A stretch of DNA of 57,356 bases from Neobacillus ginsengisoli (GCF_030813055.1 NZ_JAUSTW010000016.1:1-57356), one strand, 5' to 3'. Shown: positions 1 to 8,463, counted from the stretch's first letter. Made by a program: numbers and translations. Notes: generated by a model not told the origin, from the letters alone.

Positions 1-2
1 AA

Positions 3-158
3 CTCATATCAATTACACGTAAATCCAAATACAAGGGTTATGAAATCCTGCGAATAAGTGAGCATTCGAGAGATAATCGTATCAAACTGAGGGAGTTTAA
101 TAAGAGAAATTTTAGTGGTACCAATAATTTGTCTAGTCATGAACCGCCTTCAGTTTAA
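3..158 (+). CDS. C-terminal end of an unrecognised protein (partial)
   Basis: An open frame enters from the left edge and runs 51 codons to a TAA. It is rich in Arg, Asn and Ser and ends in SSHEPPSV. I recognise no domain. It may be the tail of a real gene whose body lies outside the window, or a chance frame. No terminator hairpin follows directly. Confidence 0.25.
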   Translation, partial: LISITRKSKYKGYEILRISEHSRDNRIKLREFNKRNFSGTNNLSSHEPPSV

Positions 159-280
159 CTTCAAATGAAAACTTCCCCATAAAAAACTACACCTCCAATG
201 GTTATTTGTGTCAAACAATTGGGGTGCAGTGCAGTTCACGTCCAAGGGGTTTTTAGTATTCGTACTTCCTAAAATCCCAG

Positions 281-484
281 TTATGGTAACAAAAAAGAGG
301 TTGGGTATCTTAAAGGAACGGCAAAAGTTGCGTCTTGCGTATGATGATAATGAGGATGGTGATGATGATGGTATCCAATTCCATAAGAAAGGTATCCGTA
401 TCCCATATGGATTCCGTAGTAAGGATATGGCATATAGCCTGTTCCATAATGATAAGGCATATAGGCTCTCATATCTAAATTCAT
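281..484 (-). CDS. small Gly/Tyr/His-rich protein, copy 1
   Basis: A 67-residue protein whose first 45 residues are built from Tyr, Gly, Met, Pro and His (GYGYLSYGIGYHHHHH). The reverse strand shows a good ribosome binding site, TAGGTG, eight bases before the ATG. The composition resembles small spore-coat-type or metal-binding tyrosine-rich proteins, but no family is certain. The last 20 residues (TFAVPLRYPTSFLLP) lose the pattern, which suggests drift or a frameshift near the end. A second gene of the same style and with the same RBS context lies at 8317-8463, so this looks like a small paralogous pair. The forward frame over the same bases is a mirror artefact. Confidence 0.5.
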   Translation of the reverse strand: MNLDMRAYMPYHYGTGYMPYPYYGIHMGYGYLSYGIGYHHHHHPHYHHTQDATFAVPLRYPTSFLLP

Positions 485-720
485 GTTTTCACCTACTTAT
501 TTGAGGGAGAATGTCTAGCCTATTTCATGATATGACCTATAACTAGGAAAGAGCTTTTCTTTATTCAAATTAGGTGATTACCTACTATGCACACCTGTAC
601 AAGCAGAAAAAATAGTACAGGATATGGAAGACAGATTGTGAAATATTGTACTTAAACTATTGGGGTGCATTACTTCAACAATTAGTTAATGCCATTTTCT
701 TCTTCAAGTAACGGTTCATG

Positions 721-749
721 TTGACAATATTCATTATCTATTTTAGTCT
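721..749 (+). promoter_or_regulatory. sigma-A-like promoter for the DMT transporter
   Basis: TTGACA at 721-726 is followed after 17 bases by TAGTCT at 744-749. It sits about 125 bases before the permease ATG. The -35 is perfect and the -10 is weak but has the TANNNT form. Confidence 0.45.
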
Positions 750-812
750 AAATGTTAATTGAATACTAAAATTCGTTTGTAAGTGGATTTTTCTAGAGAT
801 TACTCTATTTTC

Positions 813-852
813 GCCACACAGTTGTCTTTCGACAGTTGTGTGGCTTTTTTAT
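813..852 (+). terminator. terminator-like hairpin in the leader of the DMT gene
   Basis: GCCACACA (813-820) pairs with TGTGTGGC (837-844), with further pairing inside the loop (TTGTC/GACAG), followed directly by a T-run. It ends only about 25 bases before the ATG at 876. It therefore lies between the candidate promoter and the gene and could act as an attenuator. It could also simply terminate transcription arriving from the left. Confidence 0.6.
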
Positions 853-875
853 TTTTACTGAAGGGAGCTAAAAGG

Positions 876-1775
876 ATGAAATTTTGGCAACATATATTTC
901 TTGTATTTTTAGGTGGATGTTGTTATGGAGTATTGTCGACTTTTGTGAAGCTTGCTTATTCAGCTGGCTTCACGACCGCAGAAGTTACAGGCGTACAATT
1001 TATATTTGGTTCAATACTAATCTGGTCTGTCGCATTAGTAACAAAAAAGCAAAGGTTAACGGTAAATAAAACTTTTAAGATACTATTATCAGGGATTCCG
1101 CTTGGTTTAACAGGTGTTTTTTATTATTATTCTCTGCAAACACTCCATGCATCACTGGCAATTGTTTTTTTGTTTCAATTTGTTTGGATGGGCACTTTTT
1201 TGGAGTGGATTATTTATAAAAACAAGCCTAGTAAAGGTAAGGTTGTTACGATTGTGATATTAATCATAGGCTCCATTCTTGCAGCTGGTCTTATTTTAAA
1301 AGGAGAAAAACTCCCACCCTGGCAAGGAACAATTTGGGGAATAATTTCGGCATTGTCATATACAATTTTCATTTTTTTAAGTAGTTCAGTCGAAAAAGAT
1401 ACCCCACCAATATTAAAAAGTGCGCTTCTTTCGACCGGTGGTTTATTTGTTGTCATGTCCATCTTTCCACCATTTTATATATTTAAGTTACCTGTTTTAA
1501 TTGGGTTGTCACCGTATGGATTATTTCTTGGTTTGTTTGGGGTAGCATTACCTCCTCTTTTATTTTCAATTGGGATGCCATTTATCGGACCAGGACTTGG
1601 TACGATTTTAACCTCATCAGAGCTTCCGGTTGCAGTTACCCTATCTGCATTTATATTAGGCGAACATATAACCATATACCAATGGTTAGGTGTTATTTTA
1701 ATATTTTGTGGCATTGTAATAGGTAATTGTAAGACTCAAAAAGGAAAGAGACAGATTGTGAAGAATGGTACTTAA
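876..1775 (+). CDS. DMT superfamily (EamA-type) permease
   Basis: A 299-residue integral membrane protein with about ten hydrophobic segments in two halves, the usual EamA architecture. The N-terminal half carries GGCCYGVLSTFVKLAY and the C-terminal half SSELPVAVTLSAFILGE, a stretch typical of the second EamA repeat. These proteins export or import small metabolites; the substrate cannot be read from sequence. I start at the ATG at 876, which has GAAGGGAG upstream, rather than at the in-frame codon at 783 inside the terminator-like leader. It appears monocistronic. A dispersed repeat begins inside the last codons (ACAGATTGTGAAGAATGG), so the extreme C-terminus (KGKRQIVKNGT) may have been contributed by the repeat. 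Confidence 0.9.
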   Translation: MKFWQHIFLVFLGGCCYGVLSTFVKLAYSAGFTTAEVTGVQFIFGSILIWSVALVTKKQRLTVNKTFKILLSGIPLGLTGVFYYYSLQTLHASLAIVFLFQFVWMGTFLEWIIYKNKPSKGKVVTIVILIIGSILAAGLILKGEKLPPWQGTIWGIISALSYTIFIFLSSSVEKDTPPILKSALLSTGGLFVVMSIFPPFYIFKLPVLIGLSPYGLFLGLFGVALPPLLFSIGMPFIGPGLGTILTSSELPVAVTLSAFILGEHITIYQWLGVILIFCGIVIGNCKTQKGKRQIVKNGT

Positions 1776-1870
1776 ACTACCATGGGAGAACGAGTTAAAA
1801 TCCCATCCTCTGTGGTGCAGCTCTGCTGCATGGACGGCTATCGGGTGCTTTTGTTGAAGAAGATTATTGA
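1753..1870 (+). repeat. dispersed intergenic repeat A, copy 1
   Basis: This runs from AGATTGTGAAGAATGGTAC through GTGGTGCAGCTCTGCTGCAT and CGGGTGC to about 1870. Related copies occur at 9352-9455 and 51505-51590, all in the same orientation. GCAGCTCTGCTGC forms a short palindrome in the middle. The left end overlaps the permease stop region. Confidence 0.6.
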
Positions 1871-1925
1871 AGTCGTTTCCACTTGGAAATCGGCTTTTTT
1901 ATTTTTTGGGGGTGTTATATCTTAA

Positions 1926-2170
1926 GAGTATCTAATATTAAGTGTGATGTTAGCTTTTTCCGAGTCTGAAAGGGACATGATTGTAGAACGGACACAAGAA
2001 GGAAAGGCCATTGCTAAATAACGTGACCATTTTAGAGAGGACAGACCGAAAAAGTACAGTAAAAAGCAAATGGAACATGCTTTGGAGCTGCTGGAAAAAC
2101 AATCATACAAACAGGTTGAGGAACAACAGGGATAAGCAAAAGGACGCTTATACGGGCTAAAAAACAGTAG
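1926..2170 (+). pseudogene. remnant of a serine recombinase (resolvase/invertase), C-terminal part
   Basis: The translation reads SESERDMIVERTQEGKAIAK, then a TAA where Gln is expected, then [20 protein letters not shown] and [16 protein letters not shown], and after a one-base shift [12 protein letters not shown] and a stop. This is the catalytic-domain end plus the C-terminal helix-turn-helix of Tn3-type resolvases. The N-terminal catalytic serine domain is absent. It is clearly inactive and marks an old mobile-element insertion. Confidence 0.8.
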
Positions 2171-2433
2171 GAGCAACTCTGACAATAAAGGAGAGAATTT
2201 TGCAATATACCGGCTTAGTGGTCGATATTTTGTTCTTTCGCGCTAATATTCGTTTTATTTTGAGCGCTTAAAAGGCAGTTTATTAAGTGTAGTGTTTTTC
2301 AACAAATGGGAAGATTGTTGGAGAAGAGGTTGGTCAAATTATGTTTTCTATAAGTTTAATATTAAGCACGGTGAACCGTATCATAAGTAAATGAGGTTTT
2401 TTATCCCTTGTAATCATATAAATTCCTGCATTA

Positions 2434-2478
2434 AAAAAACCGTTCTTCCTTCATTAGGAGTAAGAATCGGCTTTTTTT
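2434..2478. terminator. bidirectional intrinsic terminator
   Basis: CCGTTCTT (2440-2447) pairs with AAGAATCGG (2462-2470), flanked by an A-run on the left and a T-run on the right. It can end the reverse-strand channel remnant. The rest of 2171-2633 holds nothing I can assign. Confidence 0.6.
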
Positions 2479-2633
2479 CTATTTTATAATTGAATTTTTT
2501 AATTATATGTCCTTCTTTCATGCCAGAGTCCGCTCCTTTTAAGAGTGCAGGGAAGATACAGCCGCCACTGATAGTGAATGGCAGACATGCGTAAGGCCAT
2601 TACAACAATGACAATGAGAGTTGACAATGAGAG

Positions 2634-2945
2634 TTAACTGAAAGGGGGGCTCCAACCCAGCCAAATACATATAGTGCATAAAATCGTTAAAGTAGCATGA
2701 ATTTCTTCTTTTAAAGCAAGCGGTTTTCGAGCAGCTAAGATGTCTCGAATCATCCCCCCTCCAACGCCGGTAAACATCGATGCCAAGACCATAAGAATAG
2801 TATTGCAGACCGATTAGTGAAAAAAAGATCATGATAATGCTACAAATAGTATCGCCAAAATAAAGGTGACTTTCCCCCAGAGCGTTAATACGTCGGGGGT
2901 AAGGCGCCTTTTTGTGATTTTACCATTATTAAAATGGTTCCTCAA
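2634..2945 (-). pseudogene. remnant of a TRIC/UPF0126-type membrane channel, C-terminal half
   Basis: Reading the reverse strand gives ITKRRLTPDVLTLWGKVTFI and LAILFVALS, an in-frame TGA and TAA, then MVLASMFTGVGGGMIRDILA and ARKPLALKEEIHATLTILCT before a stop at 2634. The GVGGGMIRD block and the KPLALKEEI stretch are hallmarks of the trimeric intracellular cation channel family. The N-terminal half and two codons in the middle are lost. The GC-rich stretch at the end (GGGGGGCTCC) marks where homology stops. Confidence 0.7.
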
Positions 2946-2955
2946 TTGTTGATTT

Positions 2956-3174
2956 TTATGGCAATAAATAAATTTCACAGTTTGGGGGTTGGCCTAGTTT
3001 TGAAGTCTGCAAACGACCTTCCATGACGAGTTCGTGTAAACCGTTTTCAACTTCTGAAACAGCAATTCCTAATAAATCAGCCACTTTTACGGAAGAAATA
3101 GACATGTATTTTGGTCGGTGTGTTGATGAAGTAATCATGGTATGGACATATTGATATAAGTTTTCTTTTTCCAA
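2956..3174 (-). CDS. small winged-helix-type protein divergent from fdhF
   Basis: A protein of about 72 residues beginning (M)EKENLYQYVHTMITSS and containing SVKVADLLGIAVSEVENGLH, a helix-turn-helix, then EGRLQTSKL, which looks like a wing. It resembles the small HTH proteins of Bacillaceae that precede formate dehydrogenase genes; I cannot name a family with certainty. I prefer the TTG at 3174, with AGAGAGGG upstream, over the longer TTG at 3204. It is divergent from fdhF with about 220 bases between, so it may bind that promoter region. This is inferred from position only. Confidence 0.6.
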   Translation of the reverse strand: MEKENLYQYVHTMITSSTHRPKYMSISSVKVADLLGIAVSEVENGLHELVMEGRLQTSKLGQPPNCEIYLLP

Positions 3175-3394
3175 AAATATCCCTCTCTTTCTTTTCCGCC
3201 CCAATTAAATTCCAAAAATATTTAAGTCATTAATAAAATTCCCATTATAGTAAACATTATGACATGAACCCAATTTGAATTAATGGAAATATGATATTTT
3301 CAAACCCACAACATATAAGGACTGCATATAGGATGAATCGGGAAGTAAAAGTCAGGAACTGTAGCTAAATACCAGGAAAATAGGAGGAAACGTC

Positions 3395-6376
3395 GTGGAA
3401 GAGTCAACCTTTTTAGTGGAGATTAATGGAAAAGAGTACGAAGCTAAACTGGGTCAAACCATTTTAGATGTCGCCAGGGAAAAAGATGTTTTTATTCCTG
3501 GCATTTGCTATCACTCGAACTTAGGAACTATTCAAACATGTGACACTTGCTATGTGAATGTGGGCGGTGAAATAGTTCGATCCTGTGCTACAAGAGTGGT
3601 GGAAGGAATGAAAATTGATAGCCTTTCACAACCAGTCAAAAATGCACAAAATGAGGCCATGGACCGCATTTTAAAGAACCATGAACTTTATTGTACGGTT
3701 TGTGATAATAATAACGGGAACTGCACAATCCATAATACAGTGGAACTCATGGGCGTCGAACATCAACAATACCCGTTCGAAGCAAAACCGTACCCGCCTG
3801 ATAATTCACATCCATTTTACCGATATGAGCCAGATCAATGCATATTGTGTGGTAGATGTGTGGAAGCTTGTCAGGACTTGCAAGTAAATGAAACTCTAAC
3901 CATTGATTGGAGTAGAGAGGCACCGCGTGTTATTTGGGATAATGATGTACCAATTGATCAATCATCCTGTGTTTCGTGCGGACATTGTGTCAGTGTATGT
4001 CCATGTAATGCTCTCATGGAAAAATCGATGTTAGGGAACGCAGGCTTTTTAACAGGGATTCCTCCTAAAATTTTAGGGCCGATGATTGATTTAACGAAAG
4101 AGGTTGAGCCAGGTTATAAAGAGATTTTTGCTATATCCGAAGTAGAAGCATCTATGAGAAAAGCCAGGATTAAACGTACGAAAACCGTTTGTACCTATTG
4201 CGGTGTCGGCTGTAGCTTCGAGGTTTGGACAAAGGGCCGTGAAATATTGAAAATTCAAACAGATACAGAAGCACCGGTTAATGGAGTTTCCACCTGTGTC
4301 AAAGGGAAGTGGGGTTGGGATTTCGTCAATAGCGAAGAGCGATTGACAAAGCCATTAATTCGAAAAGGGAATGAGTTTGTCGAATCCACTTGGGAAGAAG
4401 CACTTGATCTCATTGGTGAAAAGCTTGGACATATCAAAAGAAAATATGGGCCAGACTCAATTGGATATATTGCTTCATCTAAATGCTCCAATGAGGAAAA
4501 CTATTTGTTCCAAAAATTAGCCCGAGCTGTAATGGGCACCAACAATGTTGATAATTGCTCGAGATATTGTCAATCCCCCGCTACAGCAGGTTTGATGAGA
4601 ACGGTTGGTTTAGGAGGGGACTCTGGAACGATTAAGGACATCATGTCATCTGAACTAATTATCATAATTGGGGCTAACCCTGCAGAATCGCATCCTGTAT
4701 TAGCAACCCGTATCAAACGAGCCCGTAAACTACATGGACAAAAATTAATTGTAGCAGACATTAGAGAAAACGAAATGGCACAGCGGGCTGATTTTTTTAT
4801 TCATCCAAAACCCAGCACGGATTTAATATGGCTGTCTGCTGTTACGAAATACATTCTTGACCAAGGGTGGGAAGACAAAGATTTTTTGAAGAATCGTGTG
4901 AATGATTTTGAAAAATACGTAGCATCTCTCGAAAAATTCACTTTAGGTTACGCAGTAGAAAAAACAGGTCTTACAGAGGAAGAATTGGTAAGGCTTGCGA
5001 CGATGATTCATTCCGCCAAATCTGTTTGTGCTTTATGGGCAATGGGGATCACTCAACATATGGGGGCAACAGAAACTAGTACGGCTATTTGTAATCTCCT
5101 TTTAATTACGGGTAATTTTGGCCGGTCTGGTACCGGCGCCTATCCACTCAGAGGCCATAACAATGTTCAAGGAGCATGTGATTTTGGAACAATGCCAGCC
5201 TGGATGCCTGGCTATGAACCAGTCCAGGATCCACAAGTGCGAGAGCGCTATGAAGAAGCATGGGGCGTGAAGCTACCGGAAGAGCCTGGTATGGACAACC
5301 ACCATATGGTTGAAGGAATGGACAAAGGAAAATTGAAGGCACTATATCTGTTTGGTGAAGATATGGCGCTTGTCGATGCAAATTCAAACCATGTGGAAGC
5401 GGGATTTGAAAGGTTGGAGTTTTTTGTCGTTCAGGATATTTTCTTTAGCAGGACAGCCCAGTTTGCTGATGTAGTTCTGCCCGCTGCACCAAGTCTTGAA
5501 AAGGATGGCACGTTTACCAATACCGAACGAAGGATTCAGCGCTTCCATAAAGTGTTTGAGCCGCTGGGTGAATCTAAGCCTGATTGGGAAATTATTAAGG
5601 AAGTGGCCAATCGCCTTGGAGCCAATTGGAATTATAAACATCCGAGCGAAATTATGGATGAGGCGGCAAGTCTTGCACCATTATTTGCCGGGGTAAGCTA
5701 TGAACGTCTGGAAAGATGGAATAGTCAGTTATGGCCAGTATCGAAAAATGGTAAAGATACGCCGCTTTTATATACAGAACGATTCTCGTTACCTCAAGGC
5801 AAAGCTAGATTGGTGCCAGTTGATTGGACACCGCCGTTTGTCGCAGGCGAAGAATATGATTTGCATTTAAATAATGGTCGTTTATTAGAGCATTTCCATG
5901 AAGGAAACATGACGTATCAATCTGAAGGGTTAATTCACAAGGTTCCTCATCCATGGCTAGAAGTATCACCTGAACTTGCACATGAAAGGAACCTGGAGGA
6001 CGGTTCTTTGGTTGGGCTTACTTCTCCATATGGACATGTTGAAGTAAGAGTCATTGTTACGGACCGAGTAAAAGGAAAAGAACTTTATTTAACGATGAAT
6101 ACCAGAGAAGAAATCGAGGCAGTCAACCGACTAACAAGCAGTTACCACGATACGGTTACCCATACTCCGGCTTATAAGGAAGCTGGTGTGAAAATGGAGT
6201 TGTTGGAAACAAAAGGAGAATCTCCATTACCTAGACATAATCATCGATATGGAAATAGGGTTCCACAGTTAAGTGTGAAGGTGGAAGATAAGTGGAAACG
6301 TTCAGATTACACTCCTATCCCGGAGCTCATTCAATTAAAGGGGGACGAATATGGCCAAGGCAATCAAGCAAATTAG
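3395..6376 (+). CDS. fdhF: formate dehydrogenase, catalytic (alpha) subunit, NAD-type
   Basis: A 993-residue molybdopterin oxidoreductase that would oxidise formate to CO2. In order: an N-terminal 2Fe-2S ferredoxin domain (Cys in GICYHSNLGTIQTCDTCYV), the NADH-dehydrogenase-G type cluster motif (HELYCTVCDNNNGNC), two 4Fe-4S motifs (CILCGRCVEAC and CVSCGHCVSVCPC), the catalytic-domain 4Fe-4S site (CTYCGVGC, about residue 270) and the bis-MGD domains. The molybdenum ligand is a cysteine (NCSRYCQSP, residue 392), not selenocysteine, and the residue after it is Gln where classical enzymes have the catalytic His. The GTG start has a clear AGGAGG. The end overlaps the DUF1641 gene by 26 bases, showing an operon. 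Confidence 0.93.
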   Translation: MEESTFLVEINGKEYEAKLGQTILDVAREKDVFIPGICYHSNLGTIQTCDTCYVNVGGEIVRSCATRVVEGMKIDSLSQPVKNAQNEAMDRILKNHELYCTVCDNNNGNCTIHNTVELMGVEHQQYPFEAKPYPPDNSHPFYRYEPDQCILCGRCVEACQDLQVNETLTIDWSREAPRVIWDNDVPIDQSSCVSCGHCVSVCPCNALMEKSMLGNAGFLTGIPPKILGPMIDLTKEVEPGYKEIFAISEVEASMRKARIKRTKTVCTYCGVGCSFEVWTKGREILKIQTDTEAPVNGVSTCVKGKWGWDFVNSEERLTKPLIRKGNEFVESTWEEALDLIGEKLGHIKRKYGPDSIGYIASSKCSNEENYLFQKLARAVMGTNNVDNCSRYCQSPATAGLMRTVGLGGDSGTIKDIMSSELIIIIGANPAESHPVLATRIKRARKLHGQKLIVADIRENEMAQRADFFIHPKPSTDLIWLSAVTKYILDQGWEDKDFLKNRVNDFEKYVASLEKFTLGYAVEKTGLTEEELVRLATMIHSAKSVCALWAMGITQHMGATETSTAICNLLLITGNFGRSGTGAYPLRGHNNVQGACDFGTMPAWMPGYEPVQDPQVRERYEEAWGVKLPEEPGMDNHHMVEGMDKGKLKALYLFGEDMALVDANSNHVEAGFERLEFFVVQDIFFSRTAQFADVVLPAAPSLEKDGTFTNTERRIQRFHKVFEPLGESKPDWEIIKEVANRLGANWNYKHPSEIMDEAASLAPLFAGVSYERLERWNSQLWPVSKNGKDTPLLYTERFSLPQGKARLVPVDWTPPFVAGEEYDLHLNNGRLLEHFHEGNMTYQSEGLIHKVPHPWLEVSPELAHERNLEDGSLVGLTSPYGHVEVRVIVTDRVKGKELYLTMNTREEIEAVNRLTSSYHDTVTHTPAYKEAGVKMELLETKGESPLPRHNHRYGNRVPQLSVKVEDKWKRSDYTPIPELIQLKGDEYGQGNQAN

Positions 6377-6848
6377 GAAAGAGTTACCTAATCAAGAAAT
6401 GGAACAATCACAAGCAGTTTCTGAGATCATTCAGGAGTTGGCTGCTAATAAGGAAGCCATTTTAGAAGCTATTAGCATCATTAAGGGGCTCCACGAGACG
6501 AAGGTCTTGGATGCCGTACATGCCATGGTCGAACAGCGGACTGAGATTGGGGCCATTGCTATTCAGCAAGTTAATCAGCCAACCATGCACAATGTTATTA
6601 AAAATGGAATGAGTGCCTTTTCGTTTTTAGGCTCCTTACAGCCCGGCCAGCTGACAACGATACTGGATGGACTTGGGCAGGGTTTAAAACGTCTTTCTAA
6701 TACCGGCCAAAAAGGCGAAAAGCAAAGCCTTTGGAAATTAAGAAAAAGACTGTGGAGCCCGGAAATACGAGCAGCCATGACAACCATGGTTGATTTTATG
6801 GATGGAATGGGCGAAGTATTTTTGCGTAACAGGCGGGAAAATCCATAA
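6351..6848 (+). CDS. DUF1641 protein of the formate dehydrogenase operon
   Basis: A 165-residue, mainly helical protein with the DUF1641 signature around GLHETKVLDAVHAMVEQRTE and the segment QPTMHNVIKNGMSAFSFLGS. Genes of this family habitually follow the fdhF-like gene in Bacillus and Staphylococcus. They are thought to help the dehydrogenase, possibly as a small subunit or an adaptor for electron transfer; the biochemical role is not established. Its ATG lies inside the end of fdhF with GGGGGAC upstream, so it is translationally coupled. No Cys motif or membrane segment is visible. Confidence 0.85.
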   Translation: MAKAIKQIRKELPNQEMEQSQAVSEIIQELAANKEAILEAISIIKGLHETKVLDAVHAMVEQRTEIGAIAIQQVNQPTMHNVIKNGMSAFSFLGSLQPGQLTTILDGLGQGLKRLSNTGQKGEKQSLWKLRKRLWSPEIRAAMTTMVDFMDGMGEVFLRNRRENP

Positions 6849-6864
6849 GGGAAGGATGATCACC

Positions 6865-7074
6865 TTGGAAACAGGTGTTGTTACAGTGAAAAATATGGTG
6901 AATCAACAGGATGCAGATAAAGTTTTACAAGCCATAGAACATGTATGGGGTCTGAATAGAGCCGAAGTCATATTCTCCAAGAGCCAAGCAATCTTTACTT
7001 ATGATGAACGGATGGCGTCTTCACAAGATTTTGAACAAGCGATTATTGAAACTGGATTTGAAATTGCTCATTAA
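6865..7074 (+). CDS. small HMA-like protein without the metal-binding cysteines
   Basis: About 70 residues with the ferredoxin-like fold pattern of heavy-metal-associated domains: VKNMVNQQDADKVLQAIEHV, then GLNRAEVIFSKSQAIFTYDE and DFEQAIIETGFEI. In copper chaperones the first loop has CxxC. Here it is NQQD, so the protein probably does not bind metal that way. The TTG at 6865 has AAGGGAAGG at a good distance; an in-frame ATG at 6856 is possible but too close to the same site. It lies 16 bases after the DUF1641 gene and 14 bases before the four-Cys protein, so all belong to one operon. Confidence 0.65.
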   Translation: METGVVTVKNMVNQQDADKVLQAIEHVWGLNRAEVIFSKSQAIFTYDERMASSQDFEQAIIETGFEIAH

Positions 7075-7088
7075 TTGGAGGTGCTGCA

Positions 7089-7220
7089 ATGAAAATTTGC
7101 GAAGTATGTGGAACAAAAGAAGAAATGGAGAATAATGGTGAGGAAACAATTGTATCGATCATCCTCCATGTTTGTGAAAGCTGTATGGAAGACCGCAAAT
7201 GGCACATTATTGAAAACTGA
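7089..7220 (+). CDS. 43-residue four-cysteine protein (zinc-ribbon-like)
   Basis: MKICEVCGTKEEMEN opens the protein and HVCESCMEDRKWH lies near the end, giving two CxxC pairs about 28 residues apart, the spacing of a small zinc ribbon or rubredoxin-like knuckle. The ribosome binding site is TTGGAGG, seven bases before the ATG. It is the last gene of the fdhF operon. No named family comes to mind. A role in metal or cofactor handling for the dehydrogenase is only inferred from place. Confidence 0.7.
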   Translation: MKICEVCGTKEEMENNGEETIVSIILHVCESCMEDRKWHIIEN

Positions 7221-7356
7221 GTATTTTGTTGGAAAATCAGGTTGTGCTTTATTTAACGTGCTTTGATCATTTTGATTTGAACTTGAAACAGTTTATTGTA
7301 CGAGTAAAATATGTTCCTAAGATCATCCAATCTGTTTTACAGCAGGTGAGATAACA

Positions 7357-8151
7357 TTGAAACTAATTGAGGTTAAACGGCAGATTCTTCGGCTTGGAAA
7401 GGGAATTACCGAACATATTGAAGACAGTGTCGTAACTGAATATCCAGTAACGATTAAAATTAATGGGGAAGAATTTGTCACACTCGTATGTACACCTGAG
7501 TATATTGAAGATTTAGTTGTAGGATTTTTGGCTTCAGAAGGAATCATCCGAAGATATGATGATATTGAAGATATGTGGATGGAAGAAAACAACGGATTTG
7601 TCCATGTGAAAACAAATAATATCAATCCTTATTATCAAAACTTCCATAATAAACGCTATGTAACCTCATGCTGTGGCATGGGCCGACAGGGATTTGTTTT
7701 TGTTAATGATGCCATAAATGCCAAGAAAATCGATTCTGTCAGCTTGAGAATATCCTCTGATGAATGTTTTAAGCTAATGAATGAGATGCAACAATCATCC
7801 ATTATTTTCAAAAGCACGGGGGGTGTACATAATGCTTCCTTATGTAAGGTTGATAAAATGATTATAAACAGGATTGATATCGGACGTCACAATGCATTGG
7901 ATAAAATTTACGGGCACTGTTTAAAAAATAATATTTCACTTCAAAACAAGTTACTCGTGTTTAGTGGACGCATTTCATCCGAAATCATATTAAAAGTAGC
8001 GAAAATTGGCTGTGAAATGGTCTTGTCAAAATCAGCCCCAACTGAACTTGCACTACAGCTAGCGGAACAATTGGGCATTACAACAATTGGCTTTGTCAGA
8101 AATGAGACATTAAATGTGTATACCGGTCGTGAAAGGCTGGATGTCGTGTAA
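7357..8151 (+). CDS. fdhD: formate dehydrogenase accessory sulfurtransferase FdhD
   Basis: A 264-residue FdhD homologue. FdhD takes sulfur from a cysteine desulfurase and passes it to the molybdenum cofactor, which formate dehydrogenase needs for activity. Visible family blocks are LVCTPEYIEDLVVGFLASEG, TSCCGMGRQGF with Cys105 and Cys106, FKSTGGVHNASLC, IGRHNALDKIYG, FSGRISSEIILKVAKIGCEM and SKSAPTELA. The TTG start has AGGTGAGA upstream. It lies 136 bases after the four-Cys gene, possibly with its own promoter. It supports the call that the upstream gene is a true formate dehydrogenase. Confidence 0.95.
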   Translation: MKLIEVKRQILRLGKGITEHIEDSVVTEYPVTIKINGEEFVTLVCTPEYIEDLVVGFLASEGIIRRYDDIEDMWMEENNGFVHVKTNNINPYYQNFHNKRYVTSCCGMGRQGFVFVNDAINAKKIDSVSLRISSDECFKLMNEMQQSSIIFKSTGGVHNASLCKVDKMIINRIDIGRHNALDKIYGHCLKNNISLQNKLLVFSGRISSEIILKVAKIGCEMVLSKSAPTELALQLAEQLGITTIGFVRNETLNVYTGRERLDVV

Positions 8152-8316
8152 GAACAAATAACTGGAACTCTTTTTTTTTCTTCTTCAACTAAAGGAGCAC
8201 CATTCCTTGAATAAAGTTGTTCGGTAAGAACATTACTGTAACAGGCATAAATTTAAAGTATGTAATAGAGGATCGGGACATCCCAAATCCTCCTCAAATA
8301 TTCAAATACTTTTCTT

Positions 8317-8463
8317 TTAACAACAGTGTCCGTAATGATGCCAAGGATGATGAAATCCGTAATCACCATAGAAAGGGTAATGGTGATGATGAAAGCCGTA
8401 ACCATATGGATGATAGCCATATCCCATCATCGGATAACCGTATGGACCAAAGTAAGGGGGCAT
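8317..8463 (-). CDS. small Gly/Tyr/His-rich protein, copy 2
   Basis: A 48-residue protein: MPPYFGPYGYPMMGYGYHPY, then GYGFHHHHYPFYGDYGFHHP and WHHYGHCC. The start has GTAGGTG about seven bases upstream, the same arrangement as the copy at 281-484. More than 60 per cent of residues are Gly, Tyr, His or Pro, and it ends in two cysteines. This fits tyrosine-rich crosslinkable coat proteins or metal-binding peptides, but no function can be assigned. The forward open frame over the same bases is low-complexity and is its mirror. Confidence 0.6.
   Translation of the reverse strand: MPPYFGPYGYPMMGYGYHPYGYGFHHHHYPFYGDYGFHHPWHHYGHCC

Noticed and set aside
208..504. Forward frame of 98 codons
   Set aside because: It is the mirror of the Gly/Tyr/His-rich gene on the reverse strand, which has the ribosome site and the biased composition; the forward protein is low-complexity (DDNEDGDDDG).
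3395..6376. Selenocysteine in the formate dehydrogenase
   Set aside because: The ligand codon at 4568 is TGT, and no in-frame TGA occurs in the gene.
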